A DNA stretch of 64,000 bases from Paenibacillus kyungheensis (GCF_028606985.1 NZ_CP117416.1:4130001-4194000), one strand, 5' to 3'; counted from the stretch's first letter, positions 55,369-64,000 are shown. Translations and numbers: made by a program. Notes: generated by a model from the sequence alone, not told the origin.

Positions 55369-56475
55369 ATGTCTACTATTATTACACCGCAAACCGATAC
55401 TCGTATGGCAGAAATTTTCCACAAAGTCCGTACTGGTGAGCGTTTATCTATTGAAGATGGGGTATATCTATATGAGAGTGACGATATTCTAACCATCGGA
55501 CAAATGGCAAATGAAGCGAACTTACGCAAAAATGGTAAAAAGGTTTATTTTATCGAAAATATGAGTCTATATTTTACCAATGTATGTGAAGCTCATTGCG
55601 CATTTTGTAACTTCCGTAAAGACGAAGGCGAAGAAGGTTCTTATACACTAAGTGGTCAGGAAATGGTTGATTATGTTCAACAACATTACCATCCTGGCGT
55701 TCGTGAATTCCATATTGTTGGAGGTCATAACAACAATGTACCTTTCCAATATTATGTTGATTCTCTTCAAGCGCTCAAAGAAGCTTTTCCAGATGTAGTA
55801 CTGAAAGCATACACTGCGGCTGAAATTGATTTCTTTACACGTATTAGTGGATTGAATATTGAGCAAGTCCTCACCAAATTACGTGAAGCAGGTTTGCAAT
55901 CGTTAACCGGTGGTGGCGCAGAGATTCTATCTGACGAATATCGCAAAAAAATGCGTGTCGACAAAGCAAATGTTGATCGTTATCTAGAAGTGCATCGCAC
56001 CGCTCACAATATGGGTATGCGTACACACACAACGATGTTATACGGTTCGATAGAAAGCTATGAAGATCGTATTCGTCATATGGTACAAATTCGTGAGTTG
56101 CAAGACGAAACGAATGGATTCTTGGTCTTTATTCCATTGTCTATGCAACCGAAAAGTAAAAATGCAAGTATTATGCGTCGTAACTCGGCTTATGAAGATT
56201 TGAAAACAATCGCAATCAGCCGTCTGATGCTTGACAATATCGATCATATCAAAGCATATTTCATCAACATTGGTACTCAGTTAACACAAATGGCTCTGAC
56301 TTTCGGTGCTTCCGATGCTCACGGTACCATTATCAAAGAACGTATCAGTCATGCGGCAGGTGCTTTGACTCCAGAAGGTCTAACTCGTAAAGAGTTGATC
56401 TGGCTTATCAAAGGTGCAGGACGCATTCCTGTAGAACGTGATACCTTCTACAACGAAATTCAAGTATACGAATAG
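55369..56475 (+). CDS. mqnE: Aminofutalosine synthase MqnE (menaquinone)
   Basis: 368 residues, radical SAM: CxxxCxxC as CEAHCAFC (C73, C77, C80). The motifs HIVGGHNNN and GGGAEILSD are typical of MqnE/MqnC-CofH group members. It joins the chorismate-derived 3-[(1-carboxyvinyl)oxy]benzoate to SAM-derived adenosine to form aminofutalosine. It shows that this organism makes menaquinone by the futalosine route, unlike Bacillus. Strong AGGAGG upstream; monocistronic. Confidence 0.94.
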   Translation: MSTIITPQTDTRMAEIFHKVRTGERLSIEDGVYLYESDDILTIGQMANEANLRKNGKKVYFIENMSLYFTNVCEAHCAFCNFRKDEGEEGSYTLSGQEMVDYVQQHYHPGVREFHIVGGHNNNVPFQYYVDSLQALKEAFPDVVLKAYTAAEIDFFTRISGLNIEQVLTKLREAGLQSLTGGGAEILSDEYRKKMRVDKANVDRYLEVHRTAHNMGMRTHTTMLYGSIESYEDRIRHMVQIRELQDETNGFLVFIPLSMQPKSKNASIMRRNSAYEDLKTIAISRLMLDNIDHIKAYFINIGTQLTQMALTFGASDAHGTIIKERISHAAGALTPEGLTRKELIWLIKGAGRIPVERDTFYNEIQVYE

Positions 56476-56507
56476 TCTTTACGTCTATTCAACATTTCAT
56501 CATACCC

Positions 56508-56582
56508 CGGGCTTTACTTAATCATACAGTGGATACTTTCTATATATCCTATCGCTGTATCTTAGAAGTAAAGCCCGTTTAT
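56508..56582 (+). terminator. Terminator of mqnE
   Basis: CGGGCTTTACTT pairs with AAGTAAAGCCCG, followed by TTTAT. A second imperfect hairpin (ATCACCCGGC / GCCGGATGA) lies in the gap that follows, about 56620-56660. Confidence 0.72.
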
Positions 56583-56761
56583 ACGCCTTGAAGCTGGCAA
56601 TATGTGGCTTTTAGGGCAAAAAAGGCATCACCCGGCTCACCGCTTTGCCTTCTCTGCGCCGGATGACTTGCCTCTATGTTTATGATTTTTGAAATCATTA
56701 TGACTACGGGGATCATGTACGATTCTCATCTATTTATTATCTACCAGAAGGAGAAGATATC

Positions 56762-57838
56762 ATGAAAAGTTTAGTTATACTCGGTGCAGGTTACGGTGGA
56801 GTTACACTAGCCCACGAATTATTAGATCACAAGATTCCAGCAGACACACAAATTATTTTAGTAGACCGTATGCCTTTCCAGGGGCTTAAAACAGAATATT
56901 ATGCTTTAGCAGCAGGTACTGCTTCTGATCTTGAATTACGAGTAAAATTCCCAACACATGCCAAAATCACTACTCGTTATGGTGATGTAACAGGGATTAA
57001 TTTAGAAGATAAAGTCATTTCATTTGAAGATGGCGAACCGCTGACTTATGATCAAATGGTGATCGCTTTAGGTTGTACCGATAATTTCCACGGTGTCCCT
57101 GGTGCTGCTGAATATACCAGTACGATTCAATCGTTCACAGCTACTCGTGATACGTACTTAAAAATTAATAATTTACCACCTCAAGCTACTGTGAATATCG
57201 TAGGTGGAGGATTAAGCGGAATAGAGATTGCAGCAGAGATTCGCGAAAGCCGTGAAGATCTAAATGTGCGCATTCTGGATCGTGGTGAGCGTCTATTGTC
57301 TTCCTCTCCTCCACGTCTATCTAAATATGTAGAAGAGTGGTTCCGCGAGCATAATGTAGAAGTTCGCAATCATATCAATATTAGTCGTGTTGAAGGGACT
57401 TGTGTCTACAACGGTGAATCCGAGCGTATTACTGCGGATGTAACAGTCTGGACAGCAGGTATTCGTCCTGTTCCATTGATCGATGAATTGAATGTCAACC
57501 AAGATAACTCTGGACGTGTAATTTTGGATGAATTTTACCGGATTCCAGGTCGTCCTGAAGTATTCGTATGCGGAGATTGTGCTTCTCTTCCTTTCGCAGC
57601 TAGTGCACAGGCGGCTGAAGCTCAAGCAGAACAGATTGCTAATGTAATCGTCGCAGGTTGGAAAGGTGAACAACCAAAAGTACATCCATTGAAATTAAAA
57701 GGTACACTGGGTGCTCTAGGTAAAAAATCCGGATTCGGTACAGGATTTGGATTCGGTGGCAAAAGTTCTGTTACCGGTAAAGTGCCTCGCCTTCTAAAAA
57801 GTGGCGTGCTCTGGATGTCCAAACATCATTTCGGCTAG
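56762..57838 (+). CDS. NAD(P)/FAD-dependent oxidoreductase, NDH-2-like (YutJ type)
   Basis: 358 residues. FAD motif LGAGYGGVTLAHE, NADH motif NIVGGGLSGIEIAAEI, VWTAGIRP and CGDCASLPFAASAQAAEAQAEQ. About 40 residues shorter than the NADH dehydrogenase at 43956 and paralogous to it. In Bacillus its relative yutJ sits beside yuzB and yutI, as here. Quinone reduction is likely but not certain. GAAGGAGAAG upstream. Confidence 0.88.
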   Translation: MKSLVILGAGYGGVTLAHELLDHKIPADTQIILVDRMPFQGLKTEYYALAAGTASDLELRVKFPTHAKITTRYGDVTGINLEDKVISFEDGEPLTYDQMVIALGCTDNFHGVPGAAEYTSTIQSFTATRDTYLKINNLPPQATVNIVGGGLSGIEIAAEIRESREDLNVRILDRGERLLSSSPPRLSKYVEEWFREHNVEVRNHINISRVEGTCVYNGESERITADVTVWTAGIRPVPLIDELNVNQDNSGRVILDEFYRIPGRPEVFVCGDCASLPFAASAQAAEAQAEQIANVIVAGWKGEQPKVHPLKLKGTLGALGKKSGFGTGFGFGGKSSVTGKVPRLLKSGVLWMSKHHFG

Positions 57839-57903
57839 GATTACTTTTCGAATCATCCCGGCTGTATAGTGATATTTAGCATTGTGTTGTTGCTGATTGC
57901 ATA

Positions 57904-57938
57904 GAAAAAAGCTGATCTCAATCTAAATCGAGATCAGC
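57904..57938 (-). terminator. Terminator containing the end of yuzB
   Basis: GCTGATCTC (57911-57919) pairs with GAGATCAGC (57930-57938), with a ten-base loop and six T residues on the minus strand. The last coding codons and the stop (57918-57920) of yuzB lie inside the hairpin. Confidence 0.85.
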
Positions 57939-58172
57939 CCAAGCATCAGCTTCATTAATTTTTTCCAAAATTAATGTATATAATGTGTCAGCATCTTCTG
58001 ATGCGACAATTTCTCCGTTTACTAGAGCATATGGCATGGCATAACATTGGCCACAGTTACCTAAACAGCCGTATTCTATAATATCATAGTCAGGTTCTGC
58101 TTCTAATTTCTTCATTACCTGATCTGTACCTGTATGCATATTGCTCTGGCAAAACTCAATAATCGGTCTCAT
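57918..58172 (-). CDS. yuzB: YuzB-family (DUF1450) protein
   Basis: 84 residues with C8 and the CLGNCGQC cluster (C36, C40, C43), which resembles thioredoxin-like [2Fe-2S] ferredoxin folds. Acidic C-terminus ending in DLDLD. Role unknown; in Bacillus it sits beside yutJ and yutI, as here, suggesting an Fe-S or redox function. The final residues are encoded by its own terminator stem. Confidence 0.9.
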   Translation of the reverse strand: MRPIIEFCQSNMHTGTDQVMKKLEAEPDYDIIEYGCLGNCGQCYAMPYALVNGEIVASEDADTLYTLILEKINEADAWADLDLD

Positions 58173-58348
58173 GGTTGTATTCCTCCAATCGTTGTTACCT
58201 TGAACATCATACTATAAAATGTGTCTAAATATACGCTTATATTGTCATTTTCATAAAGAAATTTGAAATGAGTATAAAAATCATTGCGTAAATGCTGAAA
58301 TTTTGGTGTATTTATACTATAATATAGTTACGAAAGGAGTTGAACAAT

Positions 58349-58594
58349 ATGAGTGAAAGTGTACAAGTAGAAATGTACGATGAAGTATTGGAAGTTCTGG
58401 ACAAATTGCGTCCATTCTTGCAACGCGATGGCGGCGACGTTGAATTGGTAGACGTTGAGGATGGTATCGTTAAGCTTAAGTTGATGGGAGCTTGTGGTAG
58501 TTGCCCAAGTTCAACAATCACGCTTAAAGCGGGTATCGAACGCGCCCTTTTCGAAGAAGTTGAAGGTGTGGAAGAGGTTGTCCAAGTATTCTAA
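58349..58594 (+). CDS. NifU-like/NfuA Fe-S scaffold (YutI type)
   Basis: 81 residues from ATG 58349 (AAAGGAG nine bases upstream; TTG 58340 rejected). CxxC as CGSC (C49, C52) and the NifU C-domain pattern [14 protein letters not shown]. It carries a [4Fe-4S] cluster to target enzymes. Divergent from yuzB across 176 bp. Confidence 0.93.
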   Translation: MSESVQVEMYDEVLEVLDKLRPFLQRDGGDVELVDVEDGIVKLKLMGACGSCPSSTITLKAGIERALFEEVEGVEEVVQVF

Positions 58595-58644
58595 TTCAGA
58601 CTTTTCTATACAGAGGTAATCATAGATTGCCTTCGTGGCATAAC

Positions 58645-58686
58645 AAAAAGCGTCTTGTTTCCTTCGGGGAACAGGACGCTTTTTTG
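58645..58686 (+). terminator. Terminator of the NfuA-type gene
   Basis: AAAAAGCGTCTTGTTTCC pairs with GGGAACAGGACGCTTTTT around a TTCGG loop; a very stable UUCG-type hairpin. Confidence 0.92.
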
Positions 58687-58714
58687 GTTGTTTTTTGACT
58701 AATATTACAACTGT

Positions 58715-59485
58715 TTACCCTTTGATATAAGGGCGAATCGGATCAAGTCCACCGGAAATATCCATAATATTGCCTGTAATGAAATCAGAATCCGAATGAC
58801 ATAGATACGAGATCACACGTGCAATATCTTCTCCACTTCCAGGACGACCTCTTGGTGTTTCATCATCGCTTAGATGAAGTACATCGGCGATTCGCTTTTC
58901 TTTGTTATCTCCCCGAATATCTCCGGGACAGATCATATTAATCGTAATCGCATTTTCAGCTTCTTCTACAGCTAACGTTTTGGTAAAAGAAACTAATCCT
59001 ACTTTGGCGGCGGCGTAGACAGCACGCTGAGGCCATGATCTGGATTCAGCAGCATGTCCAAACCCAAAATGAATAATCCGTCCCCATTTCTGCTGACGCA
59101 TATGAGGTAATACACGATGATCTAATAACATCGCTCCAATAAGATTGCCTTGCATCAACGACATAATCTCTGTCCGCTCATAATCAGCGAATAAACGGCG
59201 TTCCCGGATAAAAGGGCCTGCATTATTGACAAGAATATCAATACCGCCTAATTGTTGTTCTACTTCGTCTACAAGCCGGTCTATGTCTTCCTCGATAGAG
59301 ATATCTGCTTGTACAGCGATACAGCGTACGCCCATATTTTCAATGCGAGATTGTAGATGCACAGCCTCTTCATGACTATTCATATAATTTAAAGCAATAT
59401 CACAGCCTTGACTCGCTAGCGTAAGCGCCGTCATTTTTCCTAATCCTTTGGCACTGCCTGTAATCAGGGCAATTTTCCGATCCAA
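58715..59485 (-). CDS. SDR-family oxidoreductase, atypical active site
   Basis: 256 residues from TTG 59485, seven bases after AGAGGAGG; the frame is open upstream but without a site. Cofactor motif TGSAKGLGKM, NNAG, and YAAAK keep the Tyr-Lys pair. Where a catalytic Ser is expected (usually N-I/V-S-S) the sequence reads RIIHFGFG, so the Ser appears to be missing. Resembles FabG-like SDRs. Substrate unknown; activity may be altered. Confidence 0.85.
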   Translation of the reverse strand: MDRKIALITGSAKGLGKMTALTLASQGCDIALNYMNSHEEAVHLQSRIENMGVRCIAVQADISIEEDIDRLVDEVEQQLGGIDILVNNAGPFIRERRLFADYERTEIMSLMQGNLIGAMLLDHRVLPHMRQQKWGRIIHFGFGHAAESRSWPQRAVYAAAKVGLVSFTKTLAVEEAENAITINMICPGDIRGDNKEKRIADVLHLSDDETPRGRPGSGEDIARVISYLCHSDSDFITGNIMDISGGLDPIRPYIKG

Positions 59486-59719
59486 AAAAGTTCCTCCTCT
59501 AGACAATGCTATCGCATATCTTCTACTATATTGCGCTTCTATCATATAATACGTTTGTATTGTAGCTTTTGGATGATACTTATTCTTATCTAGTGTACAG
59601 ACCTTAACCTATAGATGTCAAAAGGATCACCAAACAACACCGTATATAGGACTACGAATGACGAAAAGATAGTTTATAATAGATGTATTACGCTTTTTTT
59701 GGATAAGGAGGTACATTCA

Positions 59720-60196
59720 ATGAGTACTAGCAAAACAAATGCAATGCGTATTTTAGACAAAGAAAATATTGCATACGAGATTATTGAATACGATAATAAA
59801 GACGGCAAAATTCATGGTAATGCGGTTGCCGCCAAAATTAATAAACCACCTGAAATGGTATTTAAAACATTGGTCACGCAAAACAAACACAACTTGTTTA
59901 TTTTTGTGATTCCAGTAGGAGCAGAATTAGATCTAAAAAAAGCAGCTAAAGCAGCAGGTGAAAAAAAATTGGATATGCTACCTGTGAATGAATTGCAGAA
60001 ATGGACAGGTTATATTCGAGGGGGCTGTTCTCCTATCGGAATGAAGAAATTGTATCCTACTTTTATTGATGAAGAAGCGATGCTTCTGGAAACGATGATT
60101 GTCAGCGCAGGCAAAATTGGGATGCAAGTAGAACTCGCTCCACAGGATCTTGTAGATGTAACTCAAGCAAATTTTACTCCATTGGTTCATCAATAA
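59720..60196 (+). CDS. ybaK: YbaK/EbsC-type aminoacyl-tRNA deacylase
   Basis: 158 residues from ATG 59720, which follows AAGGAGG by eight bases; a longer frame from 59615 lacks a site. Catalytic Lys in MVFKTLV and the loop GYIRGGCSPIGMKK are family signatures. It hydrolyses mischarged Cys-tRNA(Pro). Confidence 0.92.
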   Translation: MSTSKTNAMRILDKENIAYEIIEYDNKDGKIHGNAVAAKINKPPEMVFKTLVTQNKHNLFIFVIPVGAELDLKKAAKAAGEKKLDMLPVNELQKWTGYIRGGCSPIGMKKLYPTFIDEEAMLLETMIVSAGKIGMQVELAPQDLVDVTQANFTPLVHQ

Positions 60197-60350
60197 ATAG
60201 TTTGCATATTTTATATAATGTTTGATCATTTATCCTCCTATTTTAATGGCATCATAAAGCCAAATAACATCAGTGTATATCAAAAAAGGAGGTTACATAA
60301 CACATTATAATCATTACATCGTCTAGCTAAACAGAAAGGAAACTTTAATA

Positions 60351-60857
60351 ATGAAAAGCCTCAAAAAGTTATTATATGTACCTGTAGTTTTATCTATATC
60401 GTTAGCTACTTCTAGTTCTGTATTTGCAGATACCGCAACTAGCCATCATGTGTTACACCATTCTGTGAATCGTTCTACTCTAACGCACACACAGATAGAC
60501 AACCTGGTAACCCATCAACAGACCCGTTTTACTTCAAAAGTTAAAGGGTTACCACAACAGACATTTATACTCTCTGGAGGTCAAGCTAATATTCCTTTTA
60601 CATATCAAAATCATGTAGATATAAAATTGATCTTGAAAAATACAGGCAATCAAACAATCGATTACGAAATTAACTTTCCTGATGATACCAGAAATCTTAT
60701 GAAATCTAGTTTAGCACCTGGTCAGCAGCAACAATGGAATTTACCTTTATATGATGTATATAGACAAGCTTCGTGGGGGCTGTGGAATATCTTTGCGGTA
60801 ACTACCGATGGATCTACAGGAAAATTAAAAGTACAGGCAAGTGTTGTAAATGATTAG
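60351..60857 (+). CDS. Secreted hypothetical protein, 168 residues
   Basis: Signal peptide (MKSLKKLLYVPVVLSISLAT, cleavage near VFA-D), then a His/Thr-rich stretch and a beta-rich domain (NIPFTYQNHVDIKLILKNTG, NQTIDYEINFPD, WGLWNIFAVTTD). The pattern of an adhesin-like or immunoglobulin-like fold is only suggestive. AAAGGAAA upstream. No family recognised. Confidence 0.68.
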   Translation: MKSLKKLLYVPVVLSISLATSSSVFADTATSHHVLHHSVNRSTLTHTQIDNLVTHQQTRFTSKVKGLPQQTFILSGGQANIPFTYQNHVDIKLILKNTGNQTIDYEINFPDDTRNLMKSSLAPGQQQQWNLPLYDVYRQASWGLWNIFAVTTDGSTGKLKVQASVVND

Positions 60858-60895
60858 GATGTAACGATCGCCATCGATCAGCGAAATACTAGATA

Positions 60896-60969
60896 AAAAA
60901 ATAAGGTTATAGCCCGTTATCATTTGTATTTGATTACAAATCATAACTTTGGCTATAACCTTATTTTTA
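60896..60969. terminator. Bidirectional terminator between secreted protein and metQ
   Basis: AAAAATAAGGTTATAGCC pairs with GGCTATAACCTTATTTTT around an inner dyad (ATTTGTA/TACAAAT). Confidence 0.9.
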
Positions 60970-60983
60970 GTTGTACATTTTAA

Positions 60984-61817
60984 TTAAAATGCTGGGATTA
61001 CAGCACCATTGTACGTATCTTCGATGAATTTTTTAACATCATCAGAAGTTAAAGCTTTTTTCAATTTTTCGATAGCTGCATCATTTTGGTTGTCTTCACG
61101 TGTAACTAAATAGTTAGCATATGGTGCGCTACTTGTTTCAGTCAACAATGCAGATTTAGGATCGATTTTAGCTTCTAATACATAGTTCATGTTGATCATA
61201 CCCATATCGACTTGACCTAATTGTCTAGTGATAAAAGCCGCATCCATCGGTGTAAATTTAAAGTTTTTAGGATTAGCTGTAATATCTTTTACAGAAGAAG
61301 TGATGTTTGTTTTGTCTTTCAATTCAATCAATCCATTGTTAGCCAACAAGATCAAAGCGCGTGCTCCATTAGATACTTCGTTAGGGATTGCGATATTTGC
61401 ACCGTCTGGCAATTCATCGATTGATTTATATTTTGTAGAATATGCACCGAAAGGCTCGATGTGTACTGGTTGTACAGCTTTTAAAGTCATACCACGAGAT
61501 TTGTTTTGCTCTTCAAGGTAAGGCAATGTTTGGAAGTAGTTTGCATCTAACTGTTTGCCATTCAATTGAACGTTAGGTTGAATATAATCTGTAAATTCGA
61601 CAACTTGTAAATTTACGCCTTCTTTAGCAAGTGCAGGTTGAATATGTTTTAAGATTTCAGCGTGAGGTACAGCTGTTGCGCCTACTTTCAATGTTACGGT
61701 TTCTGCTCCGCCTTCTGTTGTTCCTGTTGCCGCTGTGTTGTCTGCTGCTTTGTTACCGCAAGCAGATACGATAGCAACCAACATAATACTTAGCAAAATC
61801 AAAGTCCATTTTTTCAT
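60984..61817 (-). CDS. metQ: Methionine-binding lipoprotein MetQ
   Basis: 277 residues; lipobox VSACG, then NlpA/MetQ signatures VGATAVPHAEIL, YIQPNVQLNGKQLDANYFQT and MGMINMNYV. It captures methionine for MetNI. It lies 133 bp downstream of metI on the same strand and is under the riboswitch via the operon. Confidence 0.95.
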   Translation of the reverse strand: MKKWTLILLSIMLVAIVSACGNKAADNTAATGTTEGGAETVTLKVGATAVPHAEILKHIQPALAKEGVNLQVVEFTDYIQPNVQLNGKQLDANYFQTLPYLEEQNKSRGMTLKAVQPVHIEPFGAYSTKYKSIDELPDGANIAIPNEVSNGARALILLANNGLIELKDKTNITSSVKDITANPKNFKFTPMDAAFITRQLGQVDMGMINMNYVLEAKIDPKSALLTETSSAPYANYLVTREDNQNDAAIEKLKKALTSDDVKKFIEDTYNGAVIPAF

Positions 61818-61950
61818 CTTCTCTACCCCTTTATTGGTTTTGGATTGGTATACGTATATGATACAAATGCTGAATATTCGTGATTATCTATTATCATATA
61901 AATATTCAGCAGAATAACTACTCTGTGCTCAATCTCTTTTGTATTACCGA

Positions 61951-62619
61951 TTATCTTCTCGAAAAATGAACCACTAGACGATCACCAAGCATTTGTAGAA
62001 TTTGAACAATAATAACCATGATGACTACAGCCACTAGCATAATCGCTGTATCATAGCGATAATAACCATAGTTGATTGCAAGTGTTCCAAGTCCTCCTGC
62101 ACCAATCATCCCTGCCATCGCTGTATTAGAGACTAGCGCAACAACAGTAACGGTTAAGCCTGCTAATAGCCCTGGCATTGCTTCGCGTACAAGTACGCGC
62201 GTTATAATCTGCCACAAGGAAGCTCCCATCGCATTCGCTGCTTCAATTACACCACGATCGACTTCACGAAGTGCAGTTTCGACCAATCTAGCAAAAAACG
62301 GTGCGGCAGCGATAACTAATGGTGGGATCGTTCCAAGTACACCAATCGTTGTTCCTACTAGAATTTGCGTTAATGGTAAGATCGCCACAATCAGTATAAT
62401 AAATGGAACCGAACGCAAAATATTAACGATAAACGCGATGACTGCATAGAAATAACGCACCCATGCTACAGTAGAACGCCCTGTAATAAATAACAAAATG
62501 CCTAATGGCAATCCTAGAATTAATGTAAATAATCCAGAAGCGCCTACCATTTTGAGTGTATCTAAGGTCGCTGTACCGAATTCATTCCAATCAATTTGTG
62601 AGAAATCTAATTCACCCAT
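61951..62619 (-). CDS. metI: Methionine ABC transporter permease MetI
   Basis: 222 residues with five helices and the EAA-loop (EVDRGVIEAANAMGAS) that docks on MetN. Start overlaps the metN stop by one base (ATGA-type overlap), so translation is coupled. Called metP in B. subtilis. Confidence 0.95.
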   Translation of the reverse strand: MGELDFSQIDWNEFGTATLDTLKMVGASGLFTLILGLPLGILLFITGRSTVAWVRYFYAVIAFIVNILRSVPFIILIVAILPLTQILVGTTIGVLGTIPPLVIAAAPFFARLVETALREVDRGVIEAANAMGASLWQIITRVLVREAMPGLLAGLTVTVVALVSNTAMAGMIGAGGLGTLAINYGYYRYDTAIMLVAVVIMVIIVQILQMLGDRLVVHFSRR

Positions 62620-63635
62620 CAGTTGATCACCTCCACATCGAGACCTTCAGCGGTCAATCCATCGAGTGTACGCTTAATATCTCCTTCTGTTCCTTCAAAG
62701 CGAACAATCAACTGTCCATAAGGTACATTTTTTAACGTTGAAATCGTTCCTTGCAAAATAGCAAAATCGACTCCAGTTTGACGTACCGTTTGCGAAAGGA
62801 TCGATTCATACGTTTTATCTCCTAAGAAAGACACTTTGACAGTCAATGAATTAGGAACATTTGGTGCTGTCCATGAAGTAATTAGTAATTCAGCATTATT
62901 AGACTCATTTAAAATAAAATCACGTGTCACTTCATGCTGTGGCTTCAAAAAGACATTTGTTACAGGACCTTGTTCTACAATACCACCCCGATGAATAACA
63001 GCTACTTTATCACAAATGCTCTGAATAACATGCATTTCATGAGTGATTAAGATGATTGTTAAGTTAAAGCGCTCATTGATATCGACCAGCAATTTTAAAA
63101 TCGAATTTGTAGTCTGAGGATCAAGCGCAGATGTCGCTTCATCACAAAGCAATACATCAGGATCACTAGCTAACGAGCGAGCAATGCCGACACGCTGCTT
63201 TTGTCCACCTGATAATTGAGCAGGATATTTATTGGCATGTTGCTCCAATCCAACTAGAGCTAACAATTCTTTCACTTTTTCTTTAATGTTGCGTTCCGGT
63301 GTTTTGACTAAGCGCAAAGGAAAAGCGATGTTCTCATACACTGTCGCTGAAGATAATAGATTGAAGTGTTGAAAAATCATACCTATTTTGCGTCGTCTTG
63401 CTTGTAAGCGCGCTTTGTTCAGCTTGGTCATTTCCACACCATCGATCCATACTTCACCAGAGGTTGGACGTTCTAGTAAATTAATACATCGAATCAATGT
63501 ACTTTTACCTGCACCGGAGTGACCGATAACGCCGAAAATCTCGCCTTTGTCTATTTTCAAATCTATACCGCTTAACGCAGGGCTTAGATTTTTCCCTTTA
63601 CCATACGTTTTAGTAATACTTTTTAATTCAATCAC
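62619..63635 (-). CDS. metN: Methionine ABC transporter ATPase MetN
   Basis: 338 residues. Walker A GHSGAGKST (38-46), signature LSGGQKQRV, Walker B LLCDEATSALD, H-loop LITHEMH, and a C-terminal NIL (ACT-like) domain from about 265 that gives methionine-dependent inhibition. First gene of metNIQ. Confidence 0.96.
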   Translation of the reverse strand: MIELKSITKTYGKGKNLSPALSGIDLKIDKGEIFGVIGHSGAGKSTLIRCINLLERPTSGEVWIDGVEMTKLNKARLQARRRKIGMIFQHFNLLSSATVYENIAFPLRLVKTPERNIKEKVKELLALVGLEQHANKYPAQLSGGQKQRVGIARSLASDPDVLLCDEATSALDPQTTNSILKLLVDINERFNLTIILITHEMHVIQSICDKVAVIHRGGIVEQGPVTNVFLKPQHEVTRDFILNESNNAELLITSWTAPNVPNSLTVKVSFLGDKTYESILSQTVRQTGVDFAILQGTISTLKNVPYGQLIVRFEGTEGDIKRTLDGLTAEGLDVEVIN

Positions 63636-63766
63636 AGATAGGTGCTCCTTCCTTGTACTTCTTCATTCCTGCATTCATATTACATTAATCATATATAAAC
63701 CATCGAATAAGTCGGATATATTCTCGCTATCATATATGTCGGTATTCACTTCTCTCTTCTTTATAC

Positions 63767-63798
63767 AAAAAAAGAACCCTTTCGCAGAAAAGGGTTCT
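63767..63798 (-). terminator. Riboswitch-controlled terminator of metNIQ
   Basis: AGAACCCTTT pairs with AAAGGGTTCT on the minus strand with seven T residues following. It lies about 130 bp ahead of metN and is the expression platform of the SAM aptamer. Confidence 0.92.
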
Positions 63799-63818
63799 CT
63801 ATTATTAGAGATACTTCC

Positions 63819-63968
63819 TTCTCATCTGCCAAAATCGCCATGTACCAATTGCACACGCCATTTTGAAGGAATTAGCACCATGACATTTTGGAAAACTACG
63901 TAATAGTTATTCCAAAATCGGTTGCCGGGTTTCATCGGGCCAGTCCCTCCACCACTCTCGATAAGAAA
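63819..63968 (-). promoter_or_regulatory. SAM-I (S-box) riboswitch
   Basis: The signature core is present: GAGGGACTGGCCC, then GATGAAACCCGGCAACC, then a P3/P4 region, closed by P1 arms TTCTTATC (63960-63967) and GATGAGAA (63819-63826, with G-U pairs). SAM binding favours the downstream terminator, shutting off metNIQ when methionine is plentiful. The promoter lies near the window edge. Confidence 0.95.
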
Positions 63969-64000
63969 ATATGAAAAATTCGAATGAAAATGAAAATCTT

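Overview
The window looks like chromosomal DNA of a low-to-moderate G+C endospore-former of the Paenibacillaceae (Bacillota). Supporting signs are strong AGGAGG-type ribosome sites, Bacillus-type primosome genes (dnaB, dnaI), the Gram-positive coproheme pathway enzyme HemQ, futalosine-route menaquinone synthesis (MqnE), a yuzB/yutJ/yutI-like redox cluster, EcsAB, AdeR/Ald, and a SAM (S-box) riboswitch ahead of metNIQ. No rRNA, tRNA, CRISPR array, prophage or insertion sequence was found; the window is mostly core chromosome with a few accessory patches.

Layout. 1-3.2 kb: start of a branched-chain amino-acid-binding lipoprotein, then an autoregulated ABC-2 permease/TetR operon and a small helical protein. 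3.2-4.7 kb: an AT-rich accessory patch with a broken small membrane gene and a PIN-like protein. 4.8-12.8 kb: ald-adeR, ecsAB, a DEAD-box helicase, an SDR and a small hypothetical. 12.9-18.6 kb: a 76-bp tandem repeat array, a zinc-ribbon/FxLYD membrane protein with an HtrA-type protease, a CheX-like protein, a LysR regulator and a PHP phosphatase. 18.9-24.3 kb: transporter, acetyltransferase and two metallophosphoesterases around a second array of the same 76-bp repeat family, then DUF3891-type and AAC(3)-type proteins. 24.4-30.5 kb: sdhCAB, a divergent LysR gene and a Ktr-type K+ channel subunit. 30.6-39 kb: CPBP membrane protease, uvrC, trxA, dnaB-dnaI, hemQ. 39.3-43.6 kb: tandem duplicated chemoreceptors. 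43.7-48.1 kb: type II NADH dehydrogenase with a Rex-like operator, ferredoxin-NADP reductase and small membrane proteins. 48.2-51 kb: three paralogous secreted proteins behind matching promoters. 51-54.4 kb: a two-component flavin monooxygenase, TetR, cupin and small membrane proteins. 54.5-60.2 kb: IscA-type carrier, mqnE, NDH-like oxidoreductase, yuzB, NfuA-type scaffold, SDR, YbaK. 60.3-64 kb: a secreted hypothetical and riboswitch-controlled metNIQ.

How the genes fit together. Many genes serve electron transfer and its cofactors: SdhCAB and NDH-2 feed menaquinone, MqnE makes menaquinone, HemQ makes heme, and IscA/NfuA-type carriers supply Fe-S clusters. The most unusual parts are three: (a) three secreted paralogues, each a conserved domain split by a low-complexity insert and each preceded by an 11-bp-spaced TTCAY direct-repeat promoter resembling a PhoP/OmpR-type box; (b) a 76-bp tandem repeat family of two hairpins at two loci, with degenerate relatives elsewhere; (c) an AT-rich PIN-like gene. 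Others are an acidic insertion in UvrC, a likely CTG start on a Tat-exported phosphoesterase, and a terminator that contains the end of yuzB.
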